Positions 50,666 through 58,891 of a stretch of DNA of 64,000 nt are shown one piece after another. Source of the stretch: Candidatus Poseidoniaceae archaeon (GTDB taxonomy: Archaea; Thermoplasmatota; Poseidoniia; Poseidoniales; Poseidoniaceae); NCBI GenBank assembly GCA_938030705.1, contig CALHIR010000047.1, positions 1 through 64,000 on the forward strand, read 5' to 3'. Numbering within the stretch: position 1 is the stretch's first letter; each line of letters opens with the position of its first letter. The position numbers were made by a program, and so were the translations under genes. Below the pieces are notes generated by a model. The model ran no database searches. It was not told where the DNA came from and worked only from the letters and a program-made list of their open reading frames with translations.

Positions 50666-51136
50666 ATGCTGTCCATGATCTTCGCTTGCGATGAACGTGG
50701 AGCCATTGGAAAGGGAGGGGGCTTGCCTTGGCGGCAATCCACTGACCTTCAACACTTCAAGCGAGTGACGTTGGGCAAAACCGTGGTCATGGGGAGGAAA
50801 ACGTGGCAGAGTCTCGGCCGAGCGCTCCCTCAACGACGCAATATCGTGATGACTCGGGCAGGCCTTGACGATGACGTTGAAACCATGGAGTTTGACGAGG
50901 TGCTATCGCTTTCGGATTCAGAAGAAGTCATGATCATCGGAGGTGGAGAGATTTATGCCCTCTTCCTTGAACACGCAAAGGAAGTGCATCGGACCATCAT
51001 CCACACCGTGGTCGAAGACGCCGACACCTTTGCCCCAGAAATTGAACCCGTGGGCTTCTATCTCATGACCCAACGAACGGTGGCCCCGGGGGAACGCGAC
51101 GACCACGCCATGACCTTCCAGCATTGGATTGTGTGA
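50666..51136 (+). CDS. folA: Dihydrofolate reductase
   Basis: 156 residues from ATG 50666, 10 nt after thyA, with GAGGT upstream. FACDERGAIGKGGGLPW, the TVVMGRKTWQSLGRALPQRRNIVMTR NADPH region and MIIGGGEIYALFL are the DHFR signatures. It reduces dihydrofolate made by ThyA. The thyA-folA pair is a typical bacterial unit. Confidence 0.94.
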   Translation: MLSMIFACDERGAIGKGGGLPWRQSTDLQHFKRVTLGKTVVMGRKTWQSLGRALPQRRNIVMTRAGLDDDVETMEFDEVLSLSDSEEVMIIGGGEIYALFLEHAKEVHRTIIHTVVEDADTFAPEIEPVGFYLMTQRTVAPGERDDHAMTFQHWIV

Positions 51137-51144
51137 GTATTTTC

Positions 51145-51543
51145 TCACTCAGGCCGGTATTCCGTCACGCGAACCCCAAGTCGGCCTTGCAAGGCCTTTC
51201 GCTGCATGATTCGTGCATATTTTTTCTCAAAGGCAGCCTTCAAGTCAACTTCCATAGCCAAGCTATGCCCCATCAATAAGATGAGAACATCCGCCATTTC
51301 CTCTGCGCACTCTTCAAGGGGTTTGCCTTTGGTTACCGCCGCAGCCAATTCGCCCAATTCCTCAATGGTCAAGGCCAGACGGTAGCCCATGTCGTGACCG
51401 TTCTGACCGGCAAAGTCGTGCTTGGCGTGAAAGGCGGCGACCTTTTTCATCATCGCTTCCCATTCATTGAGAGGGTCGTGGTTCATCCATTGTTCCACCG
51501 AACGGCCGTTCATGAAGAGAAGTGCCGCCCGCCCGTTCATCAT
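51145..51543 (-). CDS. MazG-like nucleotide pyrophosphohydrolase
   Basis: 132 residues. An all-helical MazG fold: YRLALTIEELGELAAAVTKGKP supplies the E-E-x-x-E metal site and EECAEEMADVLILLMGHS the E-x-x-D site. Such enzymes hydrolyse (d)NTPs to monophosphates for pool cleaning. The N-terminus has several Met; the exact start is uncertain. It lies 7 nt after MTAP. Confidence 0.85.
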   Translation of the reverse strand: MMNGRAALLFMNGRSVEQWMNHDPLNEWEAMMKKVAAFHAKHDFAGQNGHDMGYRLALTIEELGELAAAVTKGKPLEECAEEMADVLILLMGHSLAMEVDLKAAFEKKYARIMQRKALQGRLGVRVTEYRPE

Positions 51544-51550
51544 GTTTGTG

Positions 51551-52333
51551 TCAATTGAGCATGCCGAAAATACAGGCCCATATCGGGTCCAAACGGTCGT
51601 TCGCCTGAGCCGAGACGGCTTGGTGGTCTAGCGCTTTGGAGCCGTCGGCCGGGTCGCGCCCCGCCGCCCAGTTTGAAGAGATACAAACCGCTGCATACGG
51701 AAGGTCCAATTCAGCCGCCAGTTTTGCTTCCCGTGGCATCGTCATACCGACCATCTCTCCACCCAAACGGTCGATGGCGTTGACTTCTGCTACCGTTTCA
51801 AATTGCGGCCCTTGGGTCAACCAGTACGTGTAGTGCATCGGTTCGGCGGCGTCATAGCCTTGAACGGCCCTCAGGATGTCCTCCAGTTTCTGGTTCATGG
51901 CTTCATCAAACGGGACGGTCACAGAGGTGAACACGGCCTCGTCATCGTGAAACGTGGTTCCAACACCGGTGAAATCGAGGTATTGTTCCGCCAAGGCCAC
52001 TTTGCCGGGCGGGAAGGATGAAGCGATGGCACCAACCGAACACACGGAAACAACAGCGTCGACATTGGCGTCGTTGATCGCCATCATGTTGGCACGGTGA
52101 TTGATCTTGTGTGGGGGGCAACCGTGGCCGGAGGCATTGTGATGACGCTGAAGAAAAATCAACTCAACAAGCCGACCGCCCACCTCAAGGGTAAACGTTC
52201 GAAGTGGAACCGAGCCGTAGGGAGTCTCGACGCGAACTTCGTCTTGCCGTACAAGCGAGGCTTGTTGGTCATCGAGACGAGAACCCAAGTCAATGTTGAC
52301 CAAACCCGTTCCGCCAATCACACCCAGTCGCAT
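51551..52333 (-). CDS. Methylthioadenosine phosphorylase / purine nucleoside phosphorylase
   Basis: 260 residues from ATG 52333. GVIGGTGLVNID, FLQRHHNASGHGCPPHKINHRANM, VCSVGAIAS, LTQGPQFETVAEVNAI and GGEMVGMTMPREAKLA match the trimeric MTAP/PNP family. It splits methylthioadenosine or purine nucleosides with phosphate. Exact substrate is not decided by sequence alone. Confidence 0.9.
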   Translation of the reverse strand: MRLGVIGGTGLVNIDLGSRLDDQQASLVRQDEVRVETPYGSVPLRTFTLEVGGRLVELIFLQRHHNASGHGCPPHKINHRANMMAINDANVDAVVSVCSVGAIASSFPPGKVALAEQYLDFTGVGTTFHDDEAVFTSVTVPFDEAMNQKLEDILRAVQGYDAAEPMHYTYWLTQGPQFETVAEVNAIDRLGGEMVGMTMPREAKLAAELDLPYAAVCISSNWAAGRDPADGSKALDHQAVSAQANDRLDPIWACIFGMLN

Positions 52334-52397
52334 GGTTGGCCACACGTCCTCTGATTTGTCAAGCCTGCGGCCCAACCATCGTGAAAGGACCCGTTCT

Positions 52398-53360
52398 TCA
52401 CTCGTTGAGTCGAGCGATGAGGTCGGCCTTCTTTCCAGAGACGGGTTTACCGGCTGCCTTGAGCAATTCCTTGAGTTCAGCGACCGTCATGGCACCATAA
52501 TCCGGCGCATCGGCGTCTTCGGCAGGAGCAGGTGCCTCTTCGGCAGGAGCAGATGCTTCTTCAGCGGGTCCGGTGGCTGTTTCCTCAACGGCTTCAGGCA
52601 CGTCGCCTTCCTCTTCGTCGTCGCCGACCACTTCACCTGCTTCCTCGGCCATGGCGGCTGCAAGGGCTGCAGCTTTCTTGGCCTTCATCTCAGCAGCCTG
52701 GCGCTGTTCCTGAGCATGAATCTCGTCAAGTGTTGGACCGTCGGATGCTACCACACCCTCCTGGAGCAACTGGCTCTTGCGGATCGCCACCGAGCGGACA
52801 GGGTAAATGGACTTCACAGCCTTTTCAATGTCTTCTTCGAGTTTGCCATCCAGCAATGCACGTTGCACATCAGCGTAGGTGTTTTTGGCCGCAAAGGCGA
52901 TGATGAGGTCTCGGGTACGAGTTCGCATGTCTTGCTTGACTGAGGTTTGAACACGTTGCTGTGTGATGATGAGGGGCTTCATTCGGACCAGGTAGCCGTC
53001 GGTGGTGACCACATCGACCACGTCGTCAACCTTTCCGCGGTAGCGACGGATTTGACGTCGAGTGTGGTCGGTTTGATGATGGTGTCCAATGAAGGTGGTC
53101 AAGGCATCCTGGCCAACGCACTCGGTAACACGGAATCGCATGACCACGTGCATCTTGGAAAAGTTTCCATCAAATTCTTGCTGTGTCATCTCGTAAACAC
53201 GGCCGATGATGTATTCATCAGACTCACCGATGGTTTCGCCAATTCGCTTAAAATCCCATGGATGACGAGGTGCACGGATGGTGTACCATCGCTTCGTCTT
53301 CCACTTATCACGTTGTTTTCGTGCTGCTGCACGTGCCTTTGCACTGATTTTTTTCGCCAT
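52398..53360 (-). CDS. rps3ae: Ribosomal protein eS1 (S3Ae) with C-terminal SAP motif
   Basis: 320 residues from ATG 53360. The first about 200 residues are the eS1 fold (KWYTIRAP-like start WKTKRWYTIRAP, IGRVYEMT, MHVVMRFRVTE, RTRTRDLIIAF, IYPVRSVAIRKSQLL). A further 110 residues follow: a Lys/Ala helix, an acidic Ala/Pro/Glu-rich linker with repeated PAEEA units, and a terminal MTVAELKELLKAAGKPVSGK segment that fits the SAP nucleic-acid-binding motif. Normal archaeal eS1 is near 200-220 residues, so the extension is unusual. Confidence 0.93.
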   Translation of the reverse strand: MAKKISAKARAAARKQRDKWKTKRWYTIRAPRHPWDFKRIGETIGESDEYIIGRVYEMTQQEFDGNFSKMHVVMRFRVTECVGQDALTTFIGHHHQTDHTRRQIRRYRGKVDDVVDVVTTDGYLVRMKPLIITQQRVQTSVKQDMRTRTRDLIIAFAAKNTYADVQRALLDGKLEEDIEKAVKSIYPVRSVAIRKSQLLQEGVVASDGPTLDEIHAQEQRQAAEMKAKKAAALAAAMAEEAGEVVGDDEEEGDVPEAVEETATGPAEEASAPAEEAPAPAEDADAPDYGAMTVAELKELLKAAGKPVSGKKADLIARLNE

Positions 53361-53479
53361 GTCGATCCACTCGGTGTGTCTTGCGGGGGCTACCCCACTT
53401 GCAAGTTGCCGAGAAACCTCCCCTATTTGAATGAGCCTCATGCGCAGAAGCGGACGGATGAAAGCGATTCGGCAACCTC

Positions 53480-53959
53480 ATGAGCCATGCCCTCCACGCC
53501 AATCCCGTGGGACTTCATCACATCTCCTGGAGGGCAACCGGCAGTGCCCTGTCCGATGTTGACGTGTTGGTAGAGTCGGTTGCTTGGCTCATTGGTGATA
53601 AAGAGGCCGTGGAGACCGACAAAAGTTCCTCTTATCACGGCCCTGAATTGACCTTGGTCTCGGCCTCCACCGTCAACAAAAGAAAGGCCATGCGTTCCTT
53701 TGCACGACTTGGGGAAGACAACCTTCGCACACTCATCGAGAACATTGACCTGCAAATGGACGACCAGAATGTGTTGCATTTCCGTCTTGTTCTTGATGAC
53801 CTCATCGACCAACGCGTCGTACTTGCGTCCGATTTTGGAGCTGCCACCGTCAAAGGCCAAGCTAAATTTGAGGTCTATTCCGGCCAACCTGCGGATGAAC
53901 AACGCCTGGCCACCTTGAACGAGGCCCTCATACTTGCTAAGGAGAGCGGTGACGCATGA
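53480..53959 (+). CDS. RNA-binding protein, archaeal exosome-subunit-like (PF01877 type)
   Basis: 159 residues. HHISWRATGSALSDVDVLVESVAWLIG, then YHGPELTLVSASTVNKRKAMRSFARLG and a beta segment with VLHFRLVLDDLIDQ fits the archaeal RNA-binding family related to exosome-linked proteins. Soluble. It is divergent from eS1 and overlaps the next gene by 4 nt (ATGA). Confidence 0.78.
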   Translation: MSHALHANPVGLHHISWRATGSALSDVDVLVESVAWLIGDKEAVETDKSSSYHGPELTLVSASTVNKRKAMRSFARLGEDNLRTLIENIDLQMDDQNVLHFRLVLDDLIDQRVVLASDFGAATVKGQAKFEVYSGQPADEQRLATLNEALILAKESGDA

Positions 53960-56118
53960 AGAGGGGGCGCTGCCTGTTGGTTCTTGTCTCCACCTGTATG
54001 CTCGTGCTAACGACGGTCCCCTTCTCGCATGCAACGGAAGGCGACACCGAGCCATGGCCAACACCCAACTGCAACGCTGAACGAGAAAACTGGACCATGG
54101 GGCTCGTGTTTTGCAACGAGGAGGCATCGGGTGGCTACACGCTGTATTCGCCAATCCCCTCAAACACGACCTACCTCATTGACCACGAAGGCCGTGAACT
54201 CCACCGTTGGAGCTCTCCCGGCGAACACCGCCCTGCTCTCTCAGCCTACCTGCTTCCTGACGGCGACCTTTTGAGGACCGCCAACATTGCGCAAACCGCC
54301 ATTGGTAATTTTTCAGGTGGTGGGACAGGCGGGAAGGTTGAACGCATCGCTTGGGATGGAACGTTGGAGTGGTCATGGGAATACTCCTCCACACTCCACA
54401 TATCGCACCACGATATTGAACCCATGCCCAATGGAAACTTGCTCATGATCGCTTGGGAAGAGCGAACCGAAGAGGAAGCCCTTCAGGCAGGACGAAACCC
54501 TGCCATTGCCAGTGATTCTCCGGGCGGAGAAAACAATGTTTGGCCAGACCACATCATCGAAGTCAAACCCATAGGCTCAGACGATGCAGAAATTGTCTGG
54601 CGTTGGCATGCTTGGGACCATCTGATTCAAGATTACGATGAAACAAAAGACAATTACGGCGTGGTTGCAGACCATCCAGAACGCATCAACATCAACTATG
54701 TCGGAGGTACTGGAAATCAAGCCGGCCGAGCCGATTGGATGCACTGCAACGGTTTGGATTACAACAGCGTTCTCGACCAAATCGCACTTTCCTGCAGGAG
54801 CATGAACGAGATTTACATCATCGACCACAGCACAACCACGGAAGAAGCCGCAGGCCACACGGGAGGAAACGCTGGAAAAGGAGGCGATATCCTCTACCGA
54901 TGGGGCAACCCCCAAGTTTACCACCAAGGTCTTTCCAGTGATCAACAACTCTTCAGTCAGCACGATGTACAGTGGATAGAGGAAGGGCATCCCGATGAAG
55001 GCGGACTCATCGTATTCAACAACGGGAACGGGCGCTTTCCTGCCTACTCATCGGTTGATATCCTACATCCGCCCATGGAAAACGGAAGCTACAAACTTGA
55101 ATCAAACGGTACTTTTGGCCCGAATGCCCCTTCCTGGACTTGGGACCAAGGCGAGGAGATGTATTCCGGTTCAATCTCCGGTGCTCAAGCCCTGTCCAAC
55201 GGAAATGTCCTGGTGACCCACGGCACCAAAGGAACGCTGTACGAAGTCAATCGAGACGGCGAAATTGTCTGGGAATACATTGGTCCAGTCGGACCAAATG
55301 GGGCCTACGTCCAGGGCGAACCGATCCCAGACGGGAACCGAGCAGGAACGACGGCGAATGCGATTTTCAAAGCGACCCACTACCCCGTCGACCATCCTGC
55401 CTTTGCCAACCAAACCATGACGGCGATGAAGTACGTCGAGCAATGGAACGATTCGTGCCCTGAAGAAGAGGCATGGGGCTGGGACAAAGACGGCGACGGA
55501 TGCATTGACGATAGTGACGCCGACGGTGTTCTCGATCCGCTTGATAGGTGTGCATTGGGCGATGATGCTCTTGACATTGACCAAGACGGCATCATCGACG
55601 CTTGCGATGACCTGATTGACAGTGACGGTGACATGGTGGCCGACGAGAACGATCTTTGCGAGGGGCATGACGATGCCGTTGACATTGACCAGGATGGCCT
55701 ACCCGAGCCATGTGATGAATTGGTCGACAGCGATAATGACACCGTTCCCGATGACGCAGACACCTGTGAAGGCCATGACGACCGTATTGATGTCGATAAC
55801 GACTCACGCCCCGACGGGTGCGATTCACTCCTGGACTCGGACGGGGACGGTGTTGCTGACAGCGAAGACACCTGTCCTGATGGCGATGACAACCTAGACG
55901 CAGACCTCGATGGTGTACCAGATGCGTGCGATGCATCACCCCTGCCAATCCAAAACGACAACACTTCCGAAGACAACGACTCGGAGCATCAAACCGTCGC
56001 AGCCGACAACCCCGAAAACCAAGCGTCGATACTTGGCCAGTACCCACTTGCGTTGTTCTTGGCTGGATGTGGGGTGGTGGGGATTTGGAGCGTCGCCAAA
56101 AGACGCTCAAAACCTTGA
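53956..56118 (+). CDS. Arylsulfotransferase-like surface protein with thrombospondin type 3 repeats
   Basis: 720 residues. Signal peptide (about 1-26), then an ASST-type beta-propeller (TYLIDHEGRELHRWSSPGE, AYLLPDGDLLRTA, SHHDIEPMPNGNLL, QHDVQWIEEGHPDEGGLIVFNNGN, ALSNGNVLVTHG). Residues 519-662 are four consecutive 36-residue repeats of the D-x-D-x-D-G calcium type, each with two Cys and a D-S-D start. A C-terminal helix (LALFLAGCGVVGIWSVAK) anchors it. Activity on sulfate esters is inferred from the fold only. The ATG overlaps the previous stop. Confidence 0.87.
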   Translation: MKRGRCLLVLVSTCMLVLTTVPFSHATEGDTEPWPTPNCNAERENWTMGLVFCNEEASGGYTLYSPIPSNTTYLIDHEGRELHRWSSPGEHRPALSAYLLPDGDLLRTANIAQTAIGNFSGGGTGGKVERIAWDGTLEWSWEYSSTLHISHHDIEPMPNGNLLMIAWEERTEEEALQAGRNPAIASDSPGGENNVWPDHIIEVKPIGSDDAEIVWRWHAWDHLIQDYDETKDNYGVVADHPERININYVGGTGNQAGRADWMHCNGLDYNSVLDQIALSCRSMNEIYIIDHSTTTEEAAGHTGGNAGKGGDILYRWGNPQVYHQGLSSDQQLFSQHDVQWIEEGHPDEGGLIVFNNGNGRFPAYSSVDILHPPMENGSYKLESNGTFGPNAPSWTWDQGEEMYSGSISGAQALSNGNVLVTHGTKGTLYEVNRDGEIVWEYIGPVGPNGAYVQGEPIPDGNRAGTTANAIFKATHYPVDHPAFANQTMTAMKYVEQWNDSCPEEEAWGWDKDGDGCIDDSDADGVLDPLDRCALGDDALDIDQDGIIDACDDLIDSDGDMVADENDLCEGHDDAVDIDQDGLPEPCDELVDSDNDTVPDDADTCEGHDDRIDVDNDSRPDGCDSLLDSDGDGVADSEDTCPDGDDNLDADLDGVPDACDASPLPIQNDNTSEDNDSEHQTVAADNPENQASILGQYPLALFLAGCGVVGIWSVAKRRSKP
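55510..55941 (+). repeat. Four tandem 108-nt coding repeats
   Basis: Each unit encodes 36 residues of the pattern D-S-D-x-D-x-V-x-D-x-x-D-x-C ... D-x-D-x-D ... C-D, with no insertions or deletions between units. Acidic residues form calcium-binding loops and each unit has one Cys pair. The units differ at the DNA level, so the array is not a recent slippage product. Confidence 0.85.
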
Positions 56119-56120
56119 AA

Positions 56121-56136
56121 TTTCGGGGCCCCGAAA
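56121..56136. promoter_or_regulatory. 16-bp perfect palindrome before the ferredoxin gene
   Basis: TTTCGGGGCCCCGAAA begins 3 nt after the stop of the preceding gene and ends 22 nt before the TATA-like box (56159). It could be an operator for the ferredoxin promoter or a hairpin at the end of the upstream mRNA. Confidence 0.55.
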
Positions 56137-56158
56137 CCTAATTTCATCGTTGACAAGC

Positions 56159-56168
56159 AATTAAGTAG
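56159..56168 (+). promoter_or_regulatory. TATA-like box of the ferredoxin gene
   Basis: AATTAAGTAG would place transcription start near 56188, just before or within a GGTGAGG Shine-Dalgarno (56187-56193) ahead of ATG 56201. Confidence 0.45.
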
Positions 56169-56200
56169 AGTGTCCGACGAGCGCTGGGTGAGGAATCTAA

Positions 56201-56476
56201 ATGCCCCACGTTGTCACTTCACCCTGCGTTGACCACAAGTATCAGGAATGCGTTGCCGTTTGCCCGGTGGAAGCCTTCCGAGAAGCCGAAACCTACCTCG
56301 TCATCGATCCCGATGAGTGCATTGACTGTGGCGCTTGCATCCCCGAATGCCCCGTTGATGCGATCTTCGCAGACACCGACGTCCCCGAAGGCGAAGAGGC
56401 TTGGATTGATCGCAACGCCGAGGAATCCGTTGACGCCGAGATTGCCGAAGGCGATTCCCCCGTTCTCGCTGACTGA
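56201..56476 (+). CDS. Seven-iron type ferredoxin
   Basis: 91 residues. Cys9, Cys17, Cys21 followed by Pro, and Cys40-x2-Cys43-x2-Cys46-x3-Cys50-Pro give seven cluster ligands, the pattern of [3Fe-4S][4Fe-4S] ferredoxins such as FdxA. A very acidic tail follows. It is a low-potential electron carrier in the cytoplasm. It has a GGTGAGG Shine-Dalgarno and a palindrome upstream. Confidence 0.9.
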   Translation: MPHVVTSPCVDHKYQECVAVCPVEAFREAETYLVIDPDECIDCGACIPECPVDAIFADTDVPEGEEAWIDRNAEESVDAEIAEGDSPVLAD

Positions 56477-56542
56477 AACCGTCCGGCACACGGACAAGAA
56501 CCAACCGTCATAAGGGAGGGCGGCCAGGGAGGCTTGAGCATC

Positions 56543-57532
56543 ATGAAAACGGACTTTTCTCAACTCCGAAAAGGGAGCGACCTCCTCAAGCGTGGCTTTG
56601 CACGAATGCAGCAAGGTGGCGTCATCATGGACGTCGTCAACCCGGAACAAGCCGCTGTTGCTGAGGATGCTGGAGCCGTCGCCGTGATGGCCCTCGAGCG
56701 CGTACCTGCTGACATTCGAAAAGCCGGTGGCGTAGCCCGAATGAGTCACCCCGACATGATTCAAGGAATCTTGGATTGCACGTCCATCCCCGTCATGGCC
56801 AAGTCAAGAATTGGACACGATGGCGAAGCCCGTATTTTGGAAGCCATGGGCGTTGACATGGTCGACGAAAGTGAGGTGCTCACCCCAGCGGACCCGTACT
56901 TCCACATCAACAAACACACCTATGACATCCCCTTCGTTTGTGGAGCGACTGGCCTTGGAGAGGCCGTCCGACGAATTTGGGAAGGCGCTGCCATGATCCG
57001 GACCAAGGGAGAAGCTGGCACGGGCAACGTTGTCGCCGCCGTCACCCACGCCCGACTCATCGACCAAGAGATCCATCAAATCCAATCCCTTGATGACCAC
57101 GGCCTTGACCTCGCAACAGAGAAAATCATGGAACGCTACCGGGTACTCTCTTCTCATTCCGAACTTCCTGGAACTCATCTCATGACTCCCTTTGGCGCCA
57201 TTGACGATGAGATGCACCAAGGTGTTCGAACCGTACTGGACGAGGTACACCGGTTGGGCCGGCTGCCCGTTGTGACCTTCTCTGCGGGAGGCATCGCTAC
57301 GCCCGCAGACGCCTCGCTCATGATGCGAATGGGCATGGACGGAATCTTCGTCGGCTCTGGAATCTTCAAATCCAGCGACCCCCCAACCATGGCAGACGCC
57401 ATTGTTATGGCTACCGCACATTACGACGAACCCAGTAAGGTCGCTGAAGCCATGGCCATGATGGAAGGAATTCCAATGAAAGGCGATGAACTCGAGACGC
57501 TCGAGGTTCGCCTTGATCAACGTGGCTGGTGA
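56543..57532 (+). CDS. pdxS: Pyridoxal 5'-phosphate synthase, PdxS subunit
   Basis: 329 residues from ATG 56543, 10 nt after GGAGG; the TTG at 56534 is too close to that motif. [40 protein letters not shown], the catalytic Lys in [24 protein letters not shown] and [12 protein letters not shown] are diagnostic. It makes PLP from ribose and triose phosphates with ammonia from PdxT, which is not in the window. The family is usually about 290-300 residues; here an insertion is seen near residues 170-205. Confidence 0.95.
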   Translation: MKTDFSQLRKGSDLLKRGFARMQQGGVIMDVVNPEQAAVAEDAGAVAVMALERVPADIRKAGGVARMSHPDMIQGILDCTSIPVMAKSRIGHDGEARILEAMGVDMVDESEVLTPADPYFHINKHTYDIPFVCGATGLGEAVRRIWEGAAMIRTKGEAGTGNVVAAVTHARLIDQEIHQIQSLDDHGLDLATEKIMERYRVLSSHSELPGTHLMTPFGAIDDEMHQGVRTVLDEVHRLGRLPVVTFSAGGIATPADASLMMRMGMDGIFVGSGIFKSSDPPTMADAIVMATAHYDEPSKVAEAMAMMEGIPMKGDELETLEVRLDQRGW

Positions 57533-57533
57533 A

Positions 57534-57767
57534 TCAGTTCAACGGGTCTGAGATTCCCTCTTCCCCCAAGGTCCATTTGAGGGTCTTGACCACGCCTTGC
57601 AATGCTTTGTGATTTCGAGCAGCCTCTTTCATCCCCTCTTTGTCATCCTCATCCTTGCAGGAGTCGTACCAAGCCTTCCACTGATTCATTTTGGTGGTGG
57701 CTTGTTCAAGCATATCTTCAATCTCCGTCCATGTTCGGTCATAGGTGCGATGGGGTCCTTCTGCCAT
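57534..57767 (-). CDS. Small helical protein of unknown function
   Basis: 77 residues, charged, with two or three helices (EIEDMLEQATTKMNQWKAWYDSCKDEDDKEGMKEA as one run split by short turns). One Cys. No domain recognised. It is the last gene of the minus-strand cluster and abuts the pdxS stop. Confidence 0.7.
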   Translation of the reverse strand: MAEGPHRTYDRTWTEIEDMLEQATTKMNQWKAWYDSCKDEDDKEGMKEAARNHKALQGVVKTLKWTLGEEGISDPLN

Positions 57768-57817
57768 ACTATCAACAAAGGCCGGGAATTTACCCTACAT
57801 AGCCTCTTGCACGACGG

Positions 57818-58882
57818 TCATGGAGAATGCTCAATTTTTTCATCAACATATGGCCGTTCCGTTTCAAGCACGACCCCATCACCAATCACGCAATTTTCAA
57901 CGACACAATTTGAGGGAACAATCACGCCCACGCCCAAAACAGAATGGACGACATGGGCCCCATGCCCAATTTTACAACCCTCCATGAGAAGCGAGTCTAA
58001 AACTTCGGCACCGGATTTTATTTCGCAATTTGGGCCAAGAACGGCACGGTCAACAGCACCTTCACACACCACGCTTTCGGCCATAAGTACCCCGTCCTTT
58101 TCGAAAAATTGGGGTGGGAAGGTGAAAGGAAGTTCACCATAACGAGACATCAACGTTGTTTGGGCCTTGATGAGTTCAAAGGGCTGACCAACATCAAACC
58201 AGACCCCGTCGATGGTTTGCGCATACATCGGCCATCCAAGTTCAAGCAAGCGTGGAAAAAGTTGTTTGCTAAAATCAAATTTTTGACCGACAGGGACGTG
58301 TTCAAACACCTCGGGCTCCAAGATATACAAACCGGCATTAATGACGTTGCTAAACGCTTCCTCAGGGCTTGGTTTTTCCAGAAAACGTCGGATAAAGCCC
58401 TGACGGAGATCACCATCAACCTCGCCGTCCATGGTTGAGGACAAACCAACAATTCCAAATTCAGATGGATTTTCCACCTCCCACAACGCCATGGTGACTT
58501 TGGCGTTATTTTGACGATGTGCGGCAAGCAGGGAGGCGACATCAAACGAGGCAACGGCATCCCCGGAACCCACCACACATGTGGTTTGAATGGAGCCACG
58601 CAAAAGACCAACACTTCCTGCCGTACCCATCGGTGATGCTTCTTGATTAATCCGAGCTTTCACTGTACCCGAGGTGTCAGACCAAGAGTTGACATGCGAT
58701 TGAAGTTGGTCGCCCCGGTACCCCGTGGTGACCACAATATCACGGATCCCCGCCTCAACCATGGCGTCCTTAACGTAATCGATGACGGGCCGGCCGAGCA
58801 CCTCCACCATGGGCTTTGGGCGGGTTGCGGTGAGCGGCATCAAACGGGAGCCTTGACCGCCCGCCATGATGATGCCCAACAT
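57818..58882 (-). CDS. Sugar-phosphate nucleotidyltransferase
   Basis: 354 residues. The signature GIIMAGGQGSRLMPLT with RPKPMVEV at the N-terminus, VVGSGDAVASFD, FLEKPSPEEA and NAGLYILEPE are those of glucose- or mannose-1-phosphate nucleotidyltransferases. The C-terminal 90 residues have left-handed beta-helix hexapeptides (VLGPNCEIKSGAEVLDS). It makes NDP-sugars for glycosylation. Sugar specificity unknown. Confidence 0.9.
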   Translation of the reverse strand: MLGIIMAGGQGSRLMPLTATRPKPMVEVLGRPVIDYVKDAMVEAGIRDIVVTTGYRGDQLQSHVNSWSDTSGTVKARINQEASPMGTAGSVGLLRGSIQTTCVVGSGDAVASFDVASLLAAHRQNNAKVTMALWEVENPSEFGIVGLSSTMDGEVDGDLRQGFIRRFLEKPSPEEAFSNVINAGLYILEPEVFEHVPVGQKFDFSKQLFPRLLELGWPMYAQTIDGVWFDVGQPFELIKAQTTLMSRYGELPFTFPPQFFEKDGVLMAESVVCEGAVDRAVLGPNCEIKSGAEVLDSLLMEGCKIGHGAHVVHSVLGVGVIVPSNCVVENCVIGDGVVLETERPYVDEKIEHSP

Positions 58883-58891
58883 CGAATGACC

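Noticed and set aside
52500-52640. Repeat array in the eS1 linker as a DNA tandem repeat
   Set aside because: The PAEEA-type units are low-complexity coding sequence with imperfect DNA copies; treated as part of the protein linker.
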